Assembly (NCBI GenBank): GCA_027623315.1 | Contig: JAQBYD010000018.1 | Location: 1 to 59,608, forward strand | Origin: Verrucomicrobiota bacterium | Lineage (GTDB): Bacteria > Verrucomicrobiota > Kiritimatiellia > CAJWTS01 | DNA length: 59,608 nt | Reading direction: 5' to 3' | The notes under the pieces: generated by a model | Databases searched by the model: none | What the model was told of the DNA's origin: nothing | What the model saw: the letters and a program-made list of their open reading frames with translations, nothing else | Part shown: piece after piece, positions 22,990 to 32,432 of the stretch | Numbering within the stretch: the first letter of the stretch is position 1 | Layout: every line of letters starts with the position of its first letter | Position numbers and translations under genes: made by a program

Positions 22990-24585
22990 TTACGTTCGTT
23001 CGCCCTTCGAGTAAAGCACGTCCCCTGACTCCCCGTCACGGATCGCAAAATCCTCCAAGTGGCTGCTCGAGTCGCCCTTAAATCCCAGTCGACCCTCATA
23101 TTCCGCCTCCAGCGCGACCAGTGAATCTTCGTCCTCGGAGCGCAGTCGCTCCAGAATGCGCGGATGAACGACAACTTGCAAGTGCTTGTGTTCTCCGGAG
23201 GCCCCGTATTTGCGAATCAATGACGACAGGCGGCGCTGCAGCTCGACACTGACGCTGAGGGGCGACTTGATATGGCCCCGGCCGTTGCAATACGGACAGT
23301 CCATATAGGCGGCGGATTGGAGGCTCTCCTCGACGCGCTGACGCGTCATCTCCAGCAGGCCCAGCGCCGAAATCGGAAGCACATTGGTCCGGGCACGATC
23401 TCGCTCCAGCAATTTGCGCAGCGTGCGGTACACCGTGTTCTGGTGTCGTTTCTGCTTCATGTCGATCAGGTCGATCACCACGAGTCCGCCGATGTTGCGC
23501 AACCGAAGCTGGCGTGCGACCTCTTCGACGGCCTCCGTGTTGACCTGCAAAATTGCTTCCTCCTGGGATCCGCTGCCCTTGTAGCGGCCGGTGTTCACGT
23601 CAACCGCGATGAGCGCCTCGGTCTCGTCGATGATGATGTACCCCCCCGACTTCAGCATCACCTTGCGGAGGGCGATCTCTTCAATCTGACGCTCGATATC
23701 GAAGTGCTCCAAGATCGGCAACTCGCCTTCGTAGAGCTGGATGCGCGAGCGCACGCGCCGCGCCATCCTGGCGGCAACCGCCTTGATCTTCTCGTGCTCC
23801 TCTCGCGAATCGACGGCAATGCGGTCGACATCCTCGGTGAGCCAATCCCGCACGACACGCTGCACCAGGTCCGGCTCTTCGTATAAACACGTCGGGGCCG
23901 GGACATTGGCGATTCGGTCCTGGATCTCAGTCCATGTCGCGATCAGGGCTCTTAGATCCCGCACGAAACTCCCCTTGCGCGCTCCCACCCCCATGGTACG
24001 CACGATCAACCCCATATTCTCTGGGACGGGGAGCCGGGCCAGGATCTTTTTCAATCTCTCGCGATCCTCCGCACTTTCGATCTTTTTGGACACACCGCGC
24101 AACCGGCTGCCCGGCATGAACACCAGGGAGCGTCCCGGCAGACTCAAGTTCGCGGTGACACGCGGCCCCTTGGTGCCAATTCGATCCTTTGAAACCTGCA
24201 CGACAATCTCGGAGCCCACGGGGAACTGCTTTGCGATGTCTTCGTTCGAAATCCGCTTGCGGCGCGACGAGCGGCGCTGGCGTGATCCACCGCCGCCGCT
24301 CTCCTCTTCGAGGCGCGCCGCGTCATCCGGAATCATGTCCCAATAGTGCAGAAACGCGTTCTTTTTCATCCCGATGTCAACGAATGCGGCCTGCAGATCA
24401 TGCTCAAGGTTCTGGATCTTTCCCTTGAATATGCTGCCGACGATGCGCTCGCGGTCAGGATGCTCAACAATATACTCTTCCAACTGGCCGTTCTCGACGA
24501 CGGCCACGCGGGTCTCCAATCTCTCCACGTTGACGATCATCTCGCGTTTCGCGGTCGTCAATTTCTTCTTTAAGAACTTCAACAT
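22990..24585 (-). CDS. rng: Ribonuclease E/G family endoribonuclease
   Basis: A 531-residue protein, the size of RNase G rather than full RNase E. Residues 38-150 form the S1 domain, interrupted at 94-112 by a basic, glycine/serine-rich insert. The DNase I-like catalytic part has IIIDETEALIAVDVNTG (317-333) and VVIDLIDM (369-376), whose Asp residues bind the catalytic Mg2+. DCPYCNGRG (429-437) is the zinc-link motif for oligomerisation. It processes rRNA and turns over mRNA. Rng next to cell-shape genes is a common arrangement in Gram-negative bacteria (cafA beside mre). Confidence 0.93.
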   Translation of the reverse strand: MLKFLKKKLTTAKREMIVNVERLETRVAVVENGQLEEYIVEHPDRERIVGSIFKGKIQNLEHDLQAAFVDIGMKKNAFLHYWDMIPDDAARLEEESGGGGSRQRRSSRRKRISNEDIAKQFPVGSEIVVQVSKDRIGTKGPRVTANLSLPGRSLVFMPGSRLRGVSKKIESAEDRERLKKILARLPVPENMGLIVRTMGVGARKGSFVRDLRALIATWTEIQDRIANVPAPTCLYEEPDLVQRVVRDWLTEDVDRIAVDSREEHEKIKAVAARMARRVRSRIQLYEGELPILEHFDIERQIEEIALRKVMLKSGGYIIIDETEALIAVDVNTGRYKGSGSQEEAILQVNTEAVEEVARQLRLRNIGGLVVIDLIDMKQKRHQNTVYRTLRKLLERDRARTNVLPISALGLLEMTRQRVEESLQSAAYMDCPYCNGRGHIKSPLSVSVELQRRLSSLIRKYGASGEHKHLQVVVHPRILERLRSEDEDSLVALEAEYEGRLGFKGDSSSHLEDFAIRDGESGDVLYSKGERT

Positions 24586-24600
24586 AATGACTCCTTTTGC

Positions 24601-25752
24601 TTATCCATAACTCATTGCTCCCCACTGCGGCCGTGATGGACGCCGCACATGAACGCTCTGTAGAATTCCGAGCCCGATTAACGTGCTCACCGTAAACGAC
24701 CCGCCGTAACTCAGAAGCGGCAGGGGCAGGCCGGTAATCGGCATCAGCCCCACCGTCATCGCGATATTCACGAAGAGGTGGCCGAAAACAGTCGTAATAA
24801 TTCCGACGGCAAGTAGCCGCCCCATCATGTCGTGCGTCAGCAGGGCCGTGCGCATACCACTCACGATAACGATCGCAAACAGAAGCAGCACGGCCGCGGA
24901 CCCGACAAAACCCAATTCTTCGGCGATGACCGAGTAGATAAAATCCGTCGGCGCCACAGATCGCGGTAGAAACCCCAGGATGTTCTGCGTGCCTCGTAAG
25001 TATCCCTTACCCCACATCCCCCCGGAGCCGACCGCAATCTCCGACTGCCGCTTGCTCCATCCGGCGTTCAACGGATCCCGGTCGGAATCCAGAAACACGA
25101 GGATTCGCTCCTGCTGGTAGTCGCCCAGCAGAAACCAACCGAAGGGCATCAGCAGCAGCCCCAGCAACCCGAGGATGAGCAGAATGCGTATCGGTACGCC
25201 GGCGACGAACATCATGACCAGCGTCAACGGCACGAATACCATCGCCGTACTCAAGTCCGGCTGCAACGCGATCAAAACGAACGGCACCCCGGCAATCGCC
25301 AACGCGCTGCCCACGGTCTTGACATCCGAAAGATCAATCCCCGGCTGACTCAGAAAGCGCGCAAGCATGATGATCGCGCCCAGCTTCATCAACTCAGAGG
25401 GCTGCACGCTAACCCCCGGCAGGATCGTCAACCAGCGACGGGCCCCGTACTGCACGGTTCCGATCACGGCCACGAGCAGGAGCAAGAAGATTCCCCCCAT
25501 GTAGACCCACGTCGACAGCTTTCGAAGACGGCGATAGTCAAGCGCTGCCGCGCCAAGAAAGCCGAGCAACCCGATGCCGGCGAATGCGATCTGGCGCTGA
25601 TGCTTACCGGCTCCCGCGCTAGACGGATTCCCCTCAATGTAACCGGCACTATAGATGAAAAAGATGCCAACCGTGCAAAGCGCCACCGTCGCCAGGAGCA
25701 TGGTCCAACTCATCCGCCTCACGCGTAAAAGATCGGTTTGCCAGCGCTTCAT
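24601..25752 (-). CDS. rodA: Peptidoglycan glycosyltransferase RodA
   Basis: A 383-residue SEDS family inner-membrane protein with about ten hydrophobic helices. Key conserved points: GAARRWLTILPGVSVQPSELMKLG, DLSTAMVFVPLTLVMMFVAG, GGMWGKGYLRGTQNILGFLPRSVAPTDFIYSVIAEELGFVG, and GLMPITGLPLPLLSYGGSF. It polymerises glycan strands for side-wall growth, paired with the transpeptidase PBP2 encoded just upstream; the two genes overlap by 4 bp. Confidence 0.95.
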   Translation of the reverse strand: MKRWQTDLLRVRRMSWTMLLATVALCTVGIFFIYSAGYIEGNPSSAGAGKHQRQIAFAGIGLLGFLGAAALDYRRLRKLSTWVYMGGIFLLLLVAVIGTVQYGARRWLTILPGVSVQPSELMKLGAIIMLARFLSQPGIDLSDVKTVGSALAIAGVPFVLIALQPDLSTAMVFVPLTLVMMFVAGVPIRILLILGLLGLLLMPFGWFLLGDYQQERILVFLDSDRDPLNAGWSKRQSEIAVGSGGMWGKGYLRGTQNILGFLPRSVAPTDFIYSVIAEELGFVGSAAVLLLFAIVIVSGMRTALLTHDMMGRLLAVGIITTVFGHLFVNIAMTVGLMPITGLPLPLLSYGGSFTVSTLIGLGILQSVHVRRPSRPQWGAMSYG

Positions 25753-27611
25753 CCTTGCGTCTCCTGGGGCACGATGATCTCGCCGCCGAAGGGAAACAGC
25801 AGTCGCTGCATAAGCTGCCGGACGAGCGGGGCCACGGTGATTCCTCCGGAGACGGCATCGTCAATAACGATCGCGATGGCATAACGCGGCTCATCAAAAG
25901 GCGCGAAGGCGATCATCCATCCGCGCTTCTTGTCGTCGCCCTTTCGACCATATTCCGCCGTGCCGGTCTTGCCTCCCATACGGATGCCATCCAGGTGCGC
26001 CCGCTTGCCGGTCCCGTGCGGCGTCTCGACCACGTCCAACATGCCGTAGCGCACCGCATCGGTCGTCAAGCGTGACCACTCCAGATCTTGGGTCAGCTCA
26101 GACGGGATATTCACCACGGCGCCATCCCCCGCCTGCCGACGTCGCGTCACCAATCGCGGGCGATACAGCTTTCCGCCGGTCGCGATCGTGGCGGCAACCG
26201 AGGCCATCTGCAGGGGTGACACCGTCAGCACGCCCTGCCCGATCGAGACGTTGCAGATGTCGCCGCGTGACCGGATGCGGTCCGGCGTGGGCAGGACGCC
26301 GCCCCGTTCACCGTCGAGATCGATACCGGTTGCCGACCCCAGCCCCATCGCGCGTGCCGTGTAAAAGATTGGCTCGTATCCACAGGCCACACCCACTTCG
26401 CAGAAATACGTATTGCACGACTGCTCGAATGCCTTGCGCATCGCGAGCAAGCCATGCCCCTTGTTGTAACGGTAGATCCAGCACTTGAGCTGCGCCGTTC
26501 CCATCTGGTAGTATCCCGGGCAGTTGAACTGCTGGTCGGTCTCGACCAGGCGATTCTGCAGCGCGGCAATAGCCACAATTGGCTTGAACGTGCTGCCCGG
26601 CGGATAGAATCCCGACACCGCCCGGTTCAGCAGCGGCCGCGCGGGATCGCTGGTCAGGACCGTCCAGTCGGCCGTGGAAATCGTGGGAATAAAGGCGTTC
26701 GGGTTGAAGCGGGGAGAACTGGCCAGCGCCAGGACGTCTCCGTTGCGAGGATCGAGCACGACGGCGGCGCCCGCCACGTTGGCCAGGCACTCCTCGGCAT
26801 ATCGCTGCACGTCGACATCGATGCTCAGGTAGACATCGTCCCCGCGCGACGGCGGCCGTTCGCTGCCGATAACGTCGTCATCGCTAAGTGTGTGTACGTA
26901 GCCGCTGGCATCGACACGGATCAGCCGCCCGCCCGCTTCACCCGCGAGCATATCGTTGTAGACCTTCTCCACACCGCGCTCGCCGCGCAATTCGGGAAGA
27001 TAGAAGTGGAACCTCCCCTGGTCATCGCGCGGCGGCCAGCTGTCGTCGTTGTCGCGCCGCCCTCGCGCGTACCCGATCACATGCGCCGCCACGTCGCCTT
27101 GCGGATAGACTCGAACCGGTTCCACGTAGAAATCCACCCCGCGCAGCGAGATTTGATGTTCCGCAAGGCGCGCCATGGACGTCTCGCCGATATCACGCCA
27201 CGCGAGCAGGGGAAGCGGAAGCCGGCGGCTAATGTGCGCGCGGATATCCCGCCGCGAGATCTGCACCGGCTTTCCCAGAAGGTCCGACAACTCGTCGACC
27301 TTCTCCTGCACGGCGTTGATCGTGTTGCTCCAACCGCCGCGCTGACGAAACTCGTTCGGATAAAGTGCGACCGCGTAGCTCGGGCGGTTCTCCGCGAGCG
27401 ATACGCCGTTTCGATCCAGAATCCGTCCGCGAAATCCGGGCATACGCACACGCCGGATGGTCTGCTGGTAGACGCGATCGCGGTACTCCTCCCCGTGGGC
27501 TACCTGGATTCCCCACAGTTTTGCGCCAAGGTACCCGACCGCCAGGAGCATCACGGCCAGCACCACGCGCACGCGGGTCGATCCGACATCGGTTGGATGG
27601 ACTTCGGACAT
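25749..27611 (-). CDS. mrdA: Penicillin-binding protein 2 (elongation transpeptidase)
   Basis: A 620-residue protein with one N-terminal membrane anchor (VRVVLAVMLLAVGYLGAKLW), pedestal domain (GRILDRNGVSLAENRPSYAV near 62-81) and transpeptidase domain: S-x-x-K STFK (340-343), S-x-N SCN (398-400) and KTG (548-550). It cross-links the glycan made by RodA in the elongasome. The gene starts 1 bp from the mreD stop and overlaps rodA by 4 bp, so expression is coupled. Confidence 0.96.
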   Translation of the reverse strand: MSEVHPTDVGSTRVRVVLAVMLLAVGYLGAKLWGIQVAHGEEYRDRVYQQTIRRVRMPGFRGRILDRNGVSLAENRPSYAVALYPNEFRQRGGWSNTINAVQEKVDELSDLLGKPVQISRRDIRAHISRRLPLPLLAWRDIGETSMARLAEHQISLRGVDFYVEPVRVYPQGDVAAHVIGYARGRRDNDDSWPPRDDQGRFHFYLPELRGERGVEKVYNDMLAGEAGGRLIRVDASGYVHTLSDDDVIGSERPPSRGDDVYLSIDVDVQRYAEECLANVAGAAVVLDPRNGDVLALASSPRFNPNAFIPTISTADWTVLTSDPARPLLNRAVSGFYPPGSTFKPIVAIAALQNRLVETDQQFNCPGYYQMGTAQLKCWIYRYNKGHGLLAMRKAFEQSCNTYFCEVGVACGYEPIFYTARAMGLGSATGIDLDGERGGVLPTPDRIRSRGDICNVSIGQGVLTVSPLQMASVAATIATGGKLYRPRLVTRRRQAGDGAVVNIPSELTQDLEWSRLTTDAVRYGMLDVVETPHGTGKRAHLDGIRMGGKTGTAEYGRKGDDKKRGWMIAFAPFDEPRYAIAIVIDDAVSGGITVAPLVRQLMQRLLFPFGGEIIVPQETQG

Positions 27612-27612
27612 A

Positions 27613-28122
27613 CTAAGCCGTCCGCCGTGTGAATTCGCGGGTGAGGTGATCCATACTGCGCGCCACCAGGAACATCACGGGCGTCGCCACGATCCCGAGC
27701 ACCGCCGTGCCCGCGATCTTCGTAGTCAGCCACCAGCCCGAGACGTCGCCGAATCCCTCCTGGTTTATCAGCAGAAGGTAGAACCCCGTGGCAACCATCC
27801 CGGCGGCGGCGAGCCCGAAAACCGCCGGTGTAATCCAAGTGTCCTCAAACACAAAACCGCGAAACATTCCGGCGGCAAGGGCGACGACGCAAAAGCAGAC
27901 GGCAGAGTAACCGAGCGGCATGGGGCCGAGGCTATCCGCGAGTAGCCCGGCCCAAAACGCAATCGCCATGGCCGGGCCACGCGGGCGGGTCAGAGCGTAG
28001 TACAGCACCACGGCCAGCAACAACGGGAACTTCGCATCGGCCAGGATCCGGACAGACGGGACCGTCATCTGCAACGCTGTGGTTGCGATCAATACCGCCC
28101 CTACATTCAAGAATCCAATCAT
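27613..28122 (-). CDS. mreD: Rod shape-determining membrane protein MreD
   Basis: A 169-residue, very hydrophobic protein with about five membrane helices (LNVGAVLIATTALQM; PLLLAVVLYYALTRPRGPAMAIAFWAGLLAD; YSAVCFCVVALAAGMF; FGLAAAGMVATGFYLLLI; VLGIVATPVMFLVA). Sequence is weakly conserved in this family, so the call rests on topology, size and its place between mreC (4-bp overlap) and mrdA. It links cytoplasmic MreB to the periplasmic elongation enzymes. Confidence 0.9.
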   Translation of the reverse strand: MIGFLNVGAVLIATTALQMTVPSVRILADAKFPLLLAVVLYYALTRPRGPAMAIAFWAGLLADSLGPMPLGYSAVCFCVVALAAGMFRGFVFEDTWITPAVFGLAAAGMVATGFYLLLINQEGFGDVSGWWLTTKIAGTAVLGIVATPVMFLVARSMDHLTREFTRRTA

Positions 28123-28949
28123 CGTCTCACCACAAATACGTACCTTAATCCGCGCACATCCAACACCGGCCTCACGTCCGCAACCTGGTAGAGTCCGGAG
28201 GGATCTTCCTGAACCGCGGTCACGACTCCCACCGGCGCTCCCGGCGGGTAGACCCCGCCAAGACCCGACGTCTCGATCATGTCGCCGACGGCGAGGTCGA
28301 CACCACGATCGATGAAGTCCATGCGGCAGCGACCTGCGGACCGAAACATTTCCAACGGCCCGGCGCCGTCGATCGACGACGCATCCCCACGCATGATGCC
28401 CAGCACCTCGGTGTCCGACACGCGCACGGCCACCTTACAGTTTCGATCCGTGACCAGCAGCACTTCCGCGGTACTGTCGGTTACGGCCAACACCCGCCCG
28501 ACAAGCCCCTCAAAGCTTAAGACCGCCATGTCGTTGGTCACCCCGCCTGCGATCCCGCGATCAATACGAATCGTATGCCACCAGCCGCTGATATCGCCGC
28601 GACTCAAAATCTGGCACGGGACCAACGCTTTGTCCGATTGCGCCGCGAACCCCAGCACGTCGCGCAACGCGGCGTTCTCGCGCTCAATCTCGCGTAGCTG
28701 GCGCACCTCGTCGCGCAGGACGAACAACTCGCGAGCCATCGCATCCGCGGAGTCGTTCAGGACCCGCTTCGAACGCAGCGCGCGCACCGCCGCGTGGACA
28801 TGCCCCGTCCAGCCTCCGGCTACCTGCTGAAACGGCGAAAAAGCCTCACGAATGAAGCCTTTTACCTGTCGGGAAGCCGGAATCGGCAAATTGAGCAATA
28901 GCAGGACGCCGGCCAAGACCAGCCAAAGATAATGCGTCCTCTCCTTCAC
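28119..28949 (-). CDS. mreC: Rod shape-determining protein MreC
   Basis: A 276-residue bitopic protein: short cytoplasmic tail, membrane helix YLWLVLAGVLLLLNLPI, a coiled coil (about 62-100, LFVLRDEVRQLREIERENAALRDVLGF), and the beta-rich periplasmic domain with ILSRGDISGWWHTIRIDRG, VLAVTDSTAEVLLVTDRNCKVAVRV and DMIETSGLGGVYPPGAPVG. It dimerises in the periplasm and activates PBP2/RodA. The gene lies 54 bp downstream of mreB. Confidence 0.94.
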   Translation of the reverse strand: MKERTHYLWLVLAGVLLLLNLPIPASRQVKGFIREAFSPFQQVAGGWTGHVHAAVRALRSKRVLNDSADAMARELFVLRDEVRQLREIERENAALRDVLGFAAQSDKALVPCQILSRGDISGWWHTIRIDRGIAGGVTNDMAVLSFEGLVGRVLAVTDSTAEVLLVTDRNCKVAVRVSDTEVLGIMRGDASSIDGAGPLEMFRSAGRCRMDFIDRGVDLAVGDMIETSGLGGVYPPGAPVGVVTAVQEDPSGLYQVADVRPVLDVRGLRYVFVVRR

Positions 28950-29003
28950 AGTGCCCCTTTCAGGTCTACAGACCTCAGGGCAGCGGTCCCGCCGTGTGCG
29001 GGA

Positions 29004-30038
29004 TCAGTAGGTGCGCTCAGATTTCGCTACGCGACGCAGGAAGTTAAGCTCGTTCAGTACAACGCCGGTGCCCTCGGCGACCGCGCTCAGCGGGTCGTCA
29101 GCAACGTGCACAGGCAAGCCGGTTTGTTCGGCGATCAGTTTATCGATCCCGGTCAGCAGAGCGCCTCCGCCGGCGAGGACCATTCCGCGATCCACGAGGT
29201 CCGCTGCCAACTCTGGCGGGCAGCGCTCCAACGTTACCTTGATCGCATCGATGATCGAGGAGATGGGTTCCTGTAACGCTTCACGAATCTCTTCTGAGCT
29301 GATCGTCAGCGTCTTGGGAAGGCCGGCAACCAGGTCGCGGCCTTTCACCTCCATACTTGTATCGTCTCCGACCGGGTATGCCGAGCCCATCGTAATTTTG
29401 ATCTCCTCGGCAGTTCTTTCTCCGATCATCAAATTATACACCCGCTTCATGTACTGGACAATGCACTCGTCCATCTCGTCACCACCAACCCGTACCGTGC
29501 GACTAAACACAATACCGGCCAGCGAAATCAGCGCCACTTCTGTTGTGCCGCCACCGATGTCTACAATCATGTTCCCCGCCGGTTCCTGGACGGGCAATCC
29601 TACCCCGATCGCCGCCGCCATCGGCTCCTCGATCAGAAAAACGTCCCGGGCCCCAGCGTGCGTCGCGGAATCTTTGACCGCACGCTTCTCGACCTCCGTA
29701 ATATCGCTCGGAACCGCGATAATAATTCGCGGTTTGACCATTTTGCGATGCTGGTGAATGCGCCGAATGAAGTAACGCAACATCGCCTCGGTGATCTCGA
29801 AATCCGCGATCACGCCAGCCTTCATCGGCCGAATGGCAACGATACTGCCGGGCGTACGCCCAAGCATGCGTTTGGCCTCGTCTCCGACGGCCAGAACGCG
29901 GTTACTACCAGCCTCCACGGCTACCACGGACGGCTCCCGGAGCACAATGCCCCGGTCTTTCACGTACACCAGGGTATTGGCCGTACCGAGGTCAATTCCG
30001 ATGTCGTTCGAGAACAAACTCGAAAAGTTATTCCACAT
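29004..30038 (-). CDS. mreB: Actin-like rod shape protein MreB
   Basis: A 344-residue actin fold protein. [21 protein letters not shown] is the phosphate 1 motif, [21 protein letters not shown] and [14 protein letters not shown] follow, [19 protein letters not shown] is phosphate 2, and [18 protein letters not shown] the adenosine motif. ATP-dependent filaments at the inner membrane direct side-wall synthesis. First gene of the mre-rodA-rng-lptD operon. The start overlaps AATATT, and a palindrome at 30099-30123 lies in the divergent region with the winged-helix gene. Confidence 0.97.
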   Translation of the reverse strand: MWNNFSSLFSNDIGIDLGTANTLVYVKDRGIVLREPSVVAVEAGSNRVLAVGDEAKRMLGRTPGSIVAIRPMKAGVIADFEITEAMLRYFIRRIHQHRKMVKPRIIIAVPSDITEVEKRAVKDSATHAGARDVFLIEEPMAAAIGVGLPVQEPAGNMIVDIGGGTTEVALISLAGIVFSRTVRVGGDEMDECIVQYMKRVYNLMIGERTAEEIKITMGSAYPVGDDTSMEVKGRDLVAGLPKTLTISSEEIREALQEPISSIIDAIKVTLERCPPELAADLVDRGMVLAGGGALLTGIDKLIAEQTGLPVHVADDPLSAVAEGTGVVLNELNFLRRVAKSERTY

Positions 30039-30098
30039 AATATTATTCGCGACTGGAAAACATGGACAGATCTAACGGGCGCAGAGTGCCCCAGTTAC

Positions 30099-30123
30099 GG
30101 AGTTATCGTCAATAGATAACTCC
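30099..30123. promoter_or_regulatory. Palindromic site between mreB and the winged-helix gene
   Basis: GGAGTTATC (30099-30107) and GATAACTCC (30115-30123) are perfect inverted repeats around GTCAATA. The centre read on the minus strand contains TTGACG, which could be part of an mreB -35 box. The site is 10 bp before the winged-helix gene and 60 bp before mreB, a natural place for an operator bound by that protein. Regulatory use is inferred. Confidence 0.55.
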
Positions 30124-30132
30124 ATCCGCGGC

Positions 30133-30753
30133 TTGACACGGCCCGACTCTCTTCCAAAACTCCGAATCGTGCACGGTCTCAACACCATTCTAGGCACCCA
30201 GAGCAAGGTCTTTGTGCTGCGGGTCCTCCTGCGCGCGGGCAAGCCCCTTACGGGTCGGGCCGTGGAGCGCCTCTCGGGGCTCTCGAACCGGGCCACGATG
30301 CTCGCCCTCGACGCCCTGGTTGAGGCCAGCGCGGTGACCCGGCGCGAGAGCGGCCGCGCCTACCTCTTCGCTCTGAATCGAAATAACTACCTGGTGATGA
30401 AGGCGATTCGCCCTGCGTTCAACGCCGAAGAGTTCTTCTGGGACGATGTCCGCAAGACGGTGCGACGCCTCGTGCGCCCACGCCCGCGCGCGGCGGTGGC
30501 AACGGGACCCCTCGCCCGCGATGAAACGGAATACGGAGGACGATTGATCCTGACGATGGTCTTCCAGAGCGCGCGCAGCCGCATGGGGGCGCTCTCGACC
30601 ATGGACCGGCTCTCCGCCACCACGCGCGAACGGTACGCGATGACACTCGAGCATCACCTGCTCGATATCAATACGATGGACCGCGCGGAGTACGTGCCGC
30701 TCTGGCGCCGCGTCGAGCGCGAAGGCATCCTACTCTTCGGGACGCTTCCGTAG
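30133..30753 (+). CDS. Winged-helix protein fused to a degenerate MNT-type nucleotidyltransferase domain
   Basis: A 206-residue protein. Residues 23-85 (SKVFVLRVLLRAGKPLTGRAVERLSGLSNRATMLALDALVEA) are a winged helix-turn-helix like that of the HTH-MNT family. Residues 118-206 align with the expected pol-beta NTase part, but the G-S becomes G-P (AVATGPLARDE) and the D-x-D strand is GRLILTMV without acids, so catalysis must be lost; the tail LWRRVEREGILLFG is the family end. TTG 30133 is the longest start; a GTG at 30169 is the alternative and start is uncertain. Divergent from mreB, likely a DNA-binding regulator. Confidence 0.65.
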   Translation: MTRPDSLPKLRIVHGLNTILGTQSKVFVLRVLLRAGKPLTGRAVERLSGLSNRATMLALDALVEASAVTRRESGRAYLFALNRNNYLVMKAIRPAFNAEEFFWDDVRKTVRRLVRPRPRAAVATGPLARDETEYGGRLILTMVFQSARSRMGALSTMDRLSATTRERYAMTLEHHLLDINTMDRAEYVPLWRRVEREGILLFGTLP

Positions 30754-30756
30754 GAG

Positions 30757-30805
30757 GTGTGTGGGAGCCTTGGCTGCCCGCTCACATACTCACGAACCCA
30801 CACAC
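30757..30805. terminator. Possible terminator between convergent genes
   Basis: GTGTGTGGG (30757-30765) and CCCACACAC (30797-30805) are exact inverses separated by 31 bp, in the 61-bp gap between the stops of the winged-helix gene and fabF. No T run accompanies it, so assignment as a terminator is by position and stem only. Confidence 0.45.
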
Positions 30806-30814
30806 AGCTCGCCG

Positions 30815-32053
30815 CTAAACGAGTTTCCGCAACAGCAACGACGTATTGTGCCCGCCAAAACCGAGCGCATTATTCAGGCACGCGTTCACCTTCGCCTCGC
30901 GCGCCTCGTTGGGAACGTAGTCCAGATCGCAATTCGGATCCGGCGTCTCGTAGTTCATGGTCGGCGGAACCACCCCGTCGCGAAGCACCAACGCGCAGAT
31001 CACGGTCTCCAGGCCCGCCGCCGCCCCGAGCAGGTGCCCGGTCATCGACTTCGTGGAACTGACAAGCAGGCCCCGTGCACGGTCGTCGCCAAAGGCCCGC
31101 TTGATCGCAGCCGTCTCGCACGAATCGTTTAACATCGTGCTGGTGCCATGTGCGTTGATGTACTCGATCTGGTCCGCGTCATGTCCCGCATCCGCAATCG
31201 CCAGCAACATCGCGTCGGCAGCACCCTCACCGCCTTCTACGGGCGCCGTGATGTGATGCGCGTCACACGACAGGCCATATCCCGCAAGCTCACAGTAGAT
31301 CGATGCACCCCGCCTGCGCGCGTGCTCTAATTCCTCCAGCATCACGATCCCCGCCCCTTCGCCCATGACGAAACCGTCGCGATCCGCGTCGAAGGGGCGG
31401 CTGGCGCGCCCGGGCTCATCGTTACGCGTGCTGAGCGCCTTCATTGCGGAAAACCCGCTCATACTCAGCGCGGTGACCGCCGCCTCGGCACCCCCGGCGA
31501 GCATCATGTCCGCTTCGCCATGCTGAATGTGACGCATGGCGTTGCCGATGCAGTGCGCCGCCGTAGAACAAGCCGAAACAGCCGCGTAGTTCGGCCCGCG
31601 AAACCCATGCTCGATCGCGATCACCCCGGCGGCCATGTTGATGATCATCTGCGGGATCATGAACGGCGAGTTGCGGTCGGGTCCGCGCTCACGCAAGATG
31701 ATGTGTTGTCTCTCCAGGGTCGTGATCCCGCCAATCCCCGACCCCACGACGACGCCGGCGCGGCGCGCATCAAGCCGGTCGATCTCGATTCCCGCGTCCT
31801 CAACCGCCATACGCGCCGCCACCACGCCAAAATGCATGAAAGGCTCCAGCCGGCGCTGCTCCTTGCTCGACAGGAAGGCGTCCAGGTCCAACTCGGCCAC
31901 CTCGCCGGCAATGCGGCAGGGCATCTGGCTCGCATCATAGCCCGTGATCGGGCCGATACCCGACTGGCCCGCACGGATGCGCTCCCAGACCGTGTCCACG
32001 CGACACCCCAGTGGGGTGACGACGCCGAGTCCCGTTATGACCACCGTTCTCAT
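30815..32053 (-). CDS. fabF: Beta-ketoacyl-ACP synthase II
   Basis: A 412-residue thiolase-fold condensing enzyme. VSACSTAAHCIGNAMR carries the nucleophilic Cys; the two catalytic His lie in INAHGTSTMLNDSCE and SSTKSMTGHLLGAAAG; NALGFGGHNTSLLLRKL is the standard C-terminus. It elongates acyl-ACP with malonyl-ACP. Last gene of the fatty acid cluster, 95 bp after acpP; the gap contains no gene. Confidence 0.96.
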   Translation of the reverse strand: MRTVVITGLGVVTPLGCRVDTVWERIRAGQSGIGPITGYDASQMPCRIAGEVAELDLDAFLSSKEQRRLEPFMHFGVVAARMAVEDAGIEIDRLDARRAGVVVGSGIGGITTLERQHIILRERGPDRNSPFMIPQMIINMAAGVIAIEHGFRGPNYAAVSACSTAAHCIGNAMRHIQHGEADMMLAGGAEAAVTALSMSGFSAMKALSTRNDEPGRASRPFDADRDGFVMGEGAGIVMLEELEHARRRGASIYCELAGYGLSCDAHHITAPVEGGEGAADAMLLAIADAGHDADQIEYINAHGTSTMLNDSCETAAIKRAFGDDRARGLLVSSTKSMTGHLLGAAAGLETVICALVLRDGVVPPTMNYETPDPNCDLDYVPNEAREAKVNACLNNALGFGGHNTSLLLRKLV

Positions 32054-32147
32054 CGATCAGCCTGGCCGCACCTGCTCCCCGAATGCGAAACGGACCGGCG
32101 ACAGGAAAACCTGATCGTCGGCCCGTCGCCTGTACGCTATCGCAATT

Positions 32148-32390
32148 CTAGCCCTCGCCCAGCCCCTTATTGCCCAGGTAGTCAAGAACCGCACCGACCG
32201 TGCGCAATTTCTCGGCGTCTTCGTCCGGGATCTCCGCGCCGAACTCTTCTTCAAAAGCCATCACAAGTTCGACGACGTCAAGCGAGTCCGCACCGAGGTC
32301 TTCGATGAACGACGCCGCCGGCGTGACCTGCTCTGCGTTCACGCCAAGTTGCTCGACAATGATATCTGAGACTTTCTCTGCCAATGCCAT
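32148..32390 (-). CDS. acpP: Acyl carrier protein
   Basis: An 80-residue acidic protein, canonical length. [23 protein letters not shown] contains the D-S-L motif whose Ser receives 4'-phosphopantetheine. It carries the growing acyl chain for FabD, FabH, FabF and FabG, all encoded here, and PlsX takes its product. Confidence 0.97.
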   Translation of the reverse strand: MALAEKVSDIIVEQLGVNAEQVTPAASFIEDLGADSLDVVELVMAFEEEFGAEIPDEDAEKLRTVGAVLDYLGNKGLGEG

Positions 32391-32432
32391 AACTATTTTC
32401 TCCTCACGTTTAGAACGACATGCTCTCGCCGT

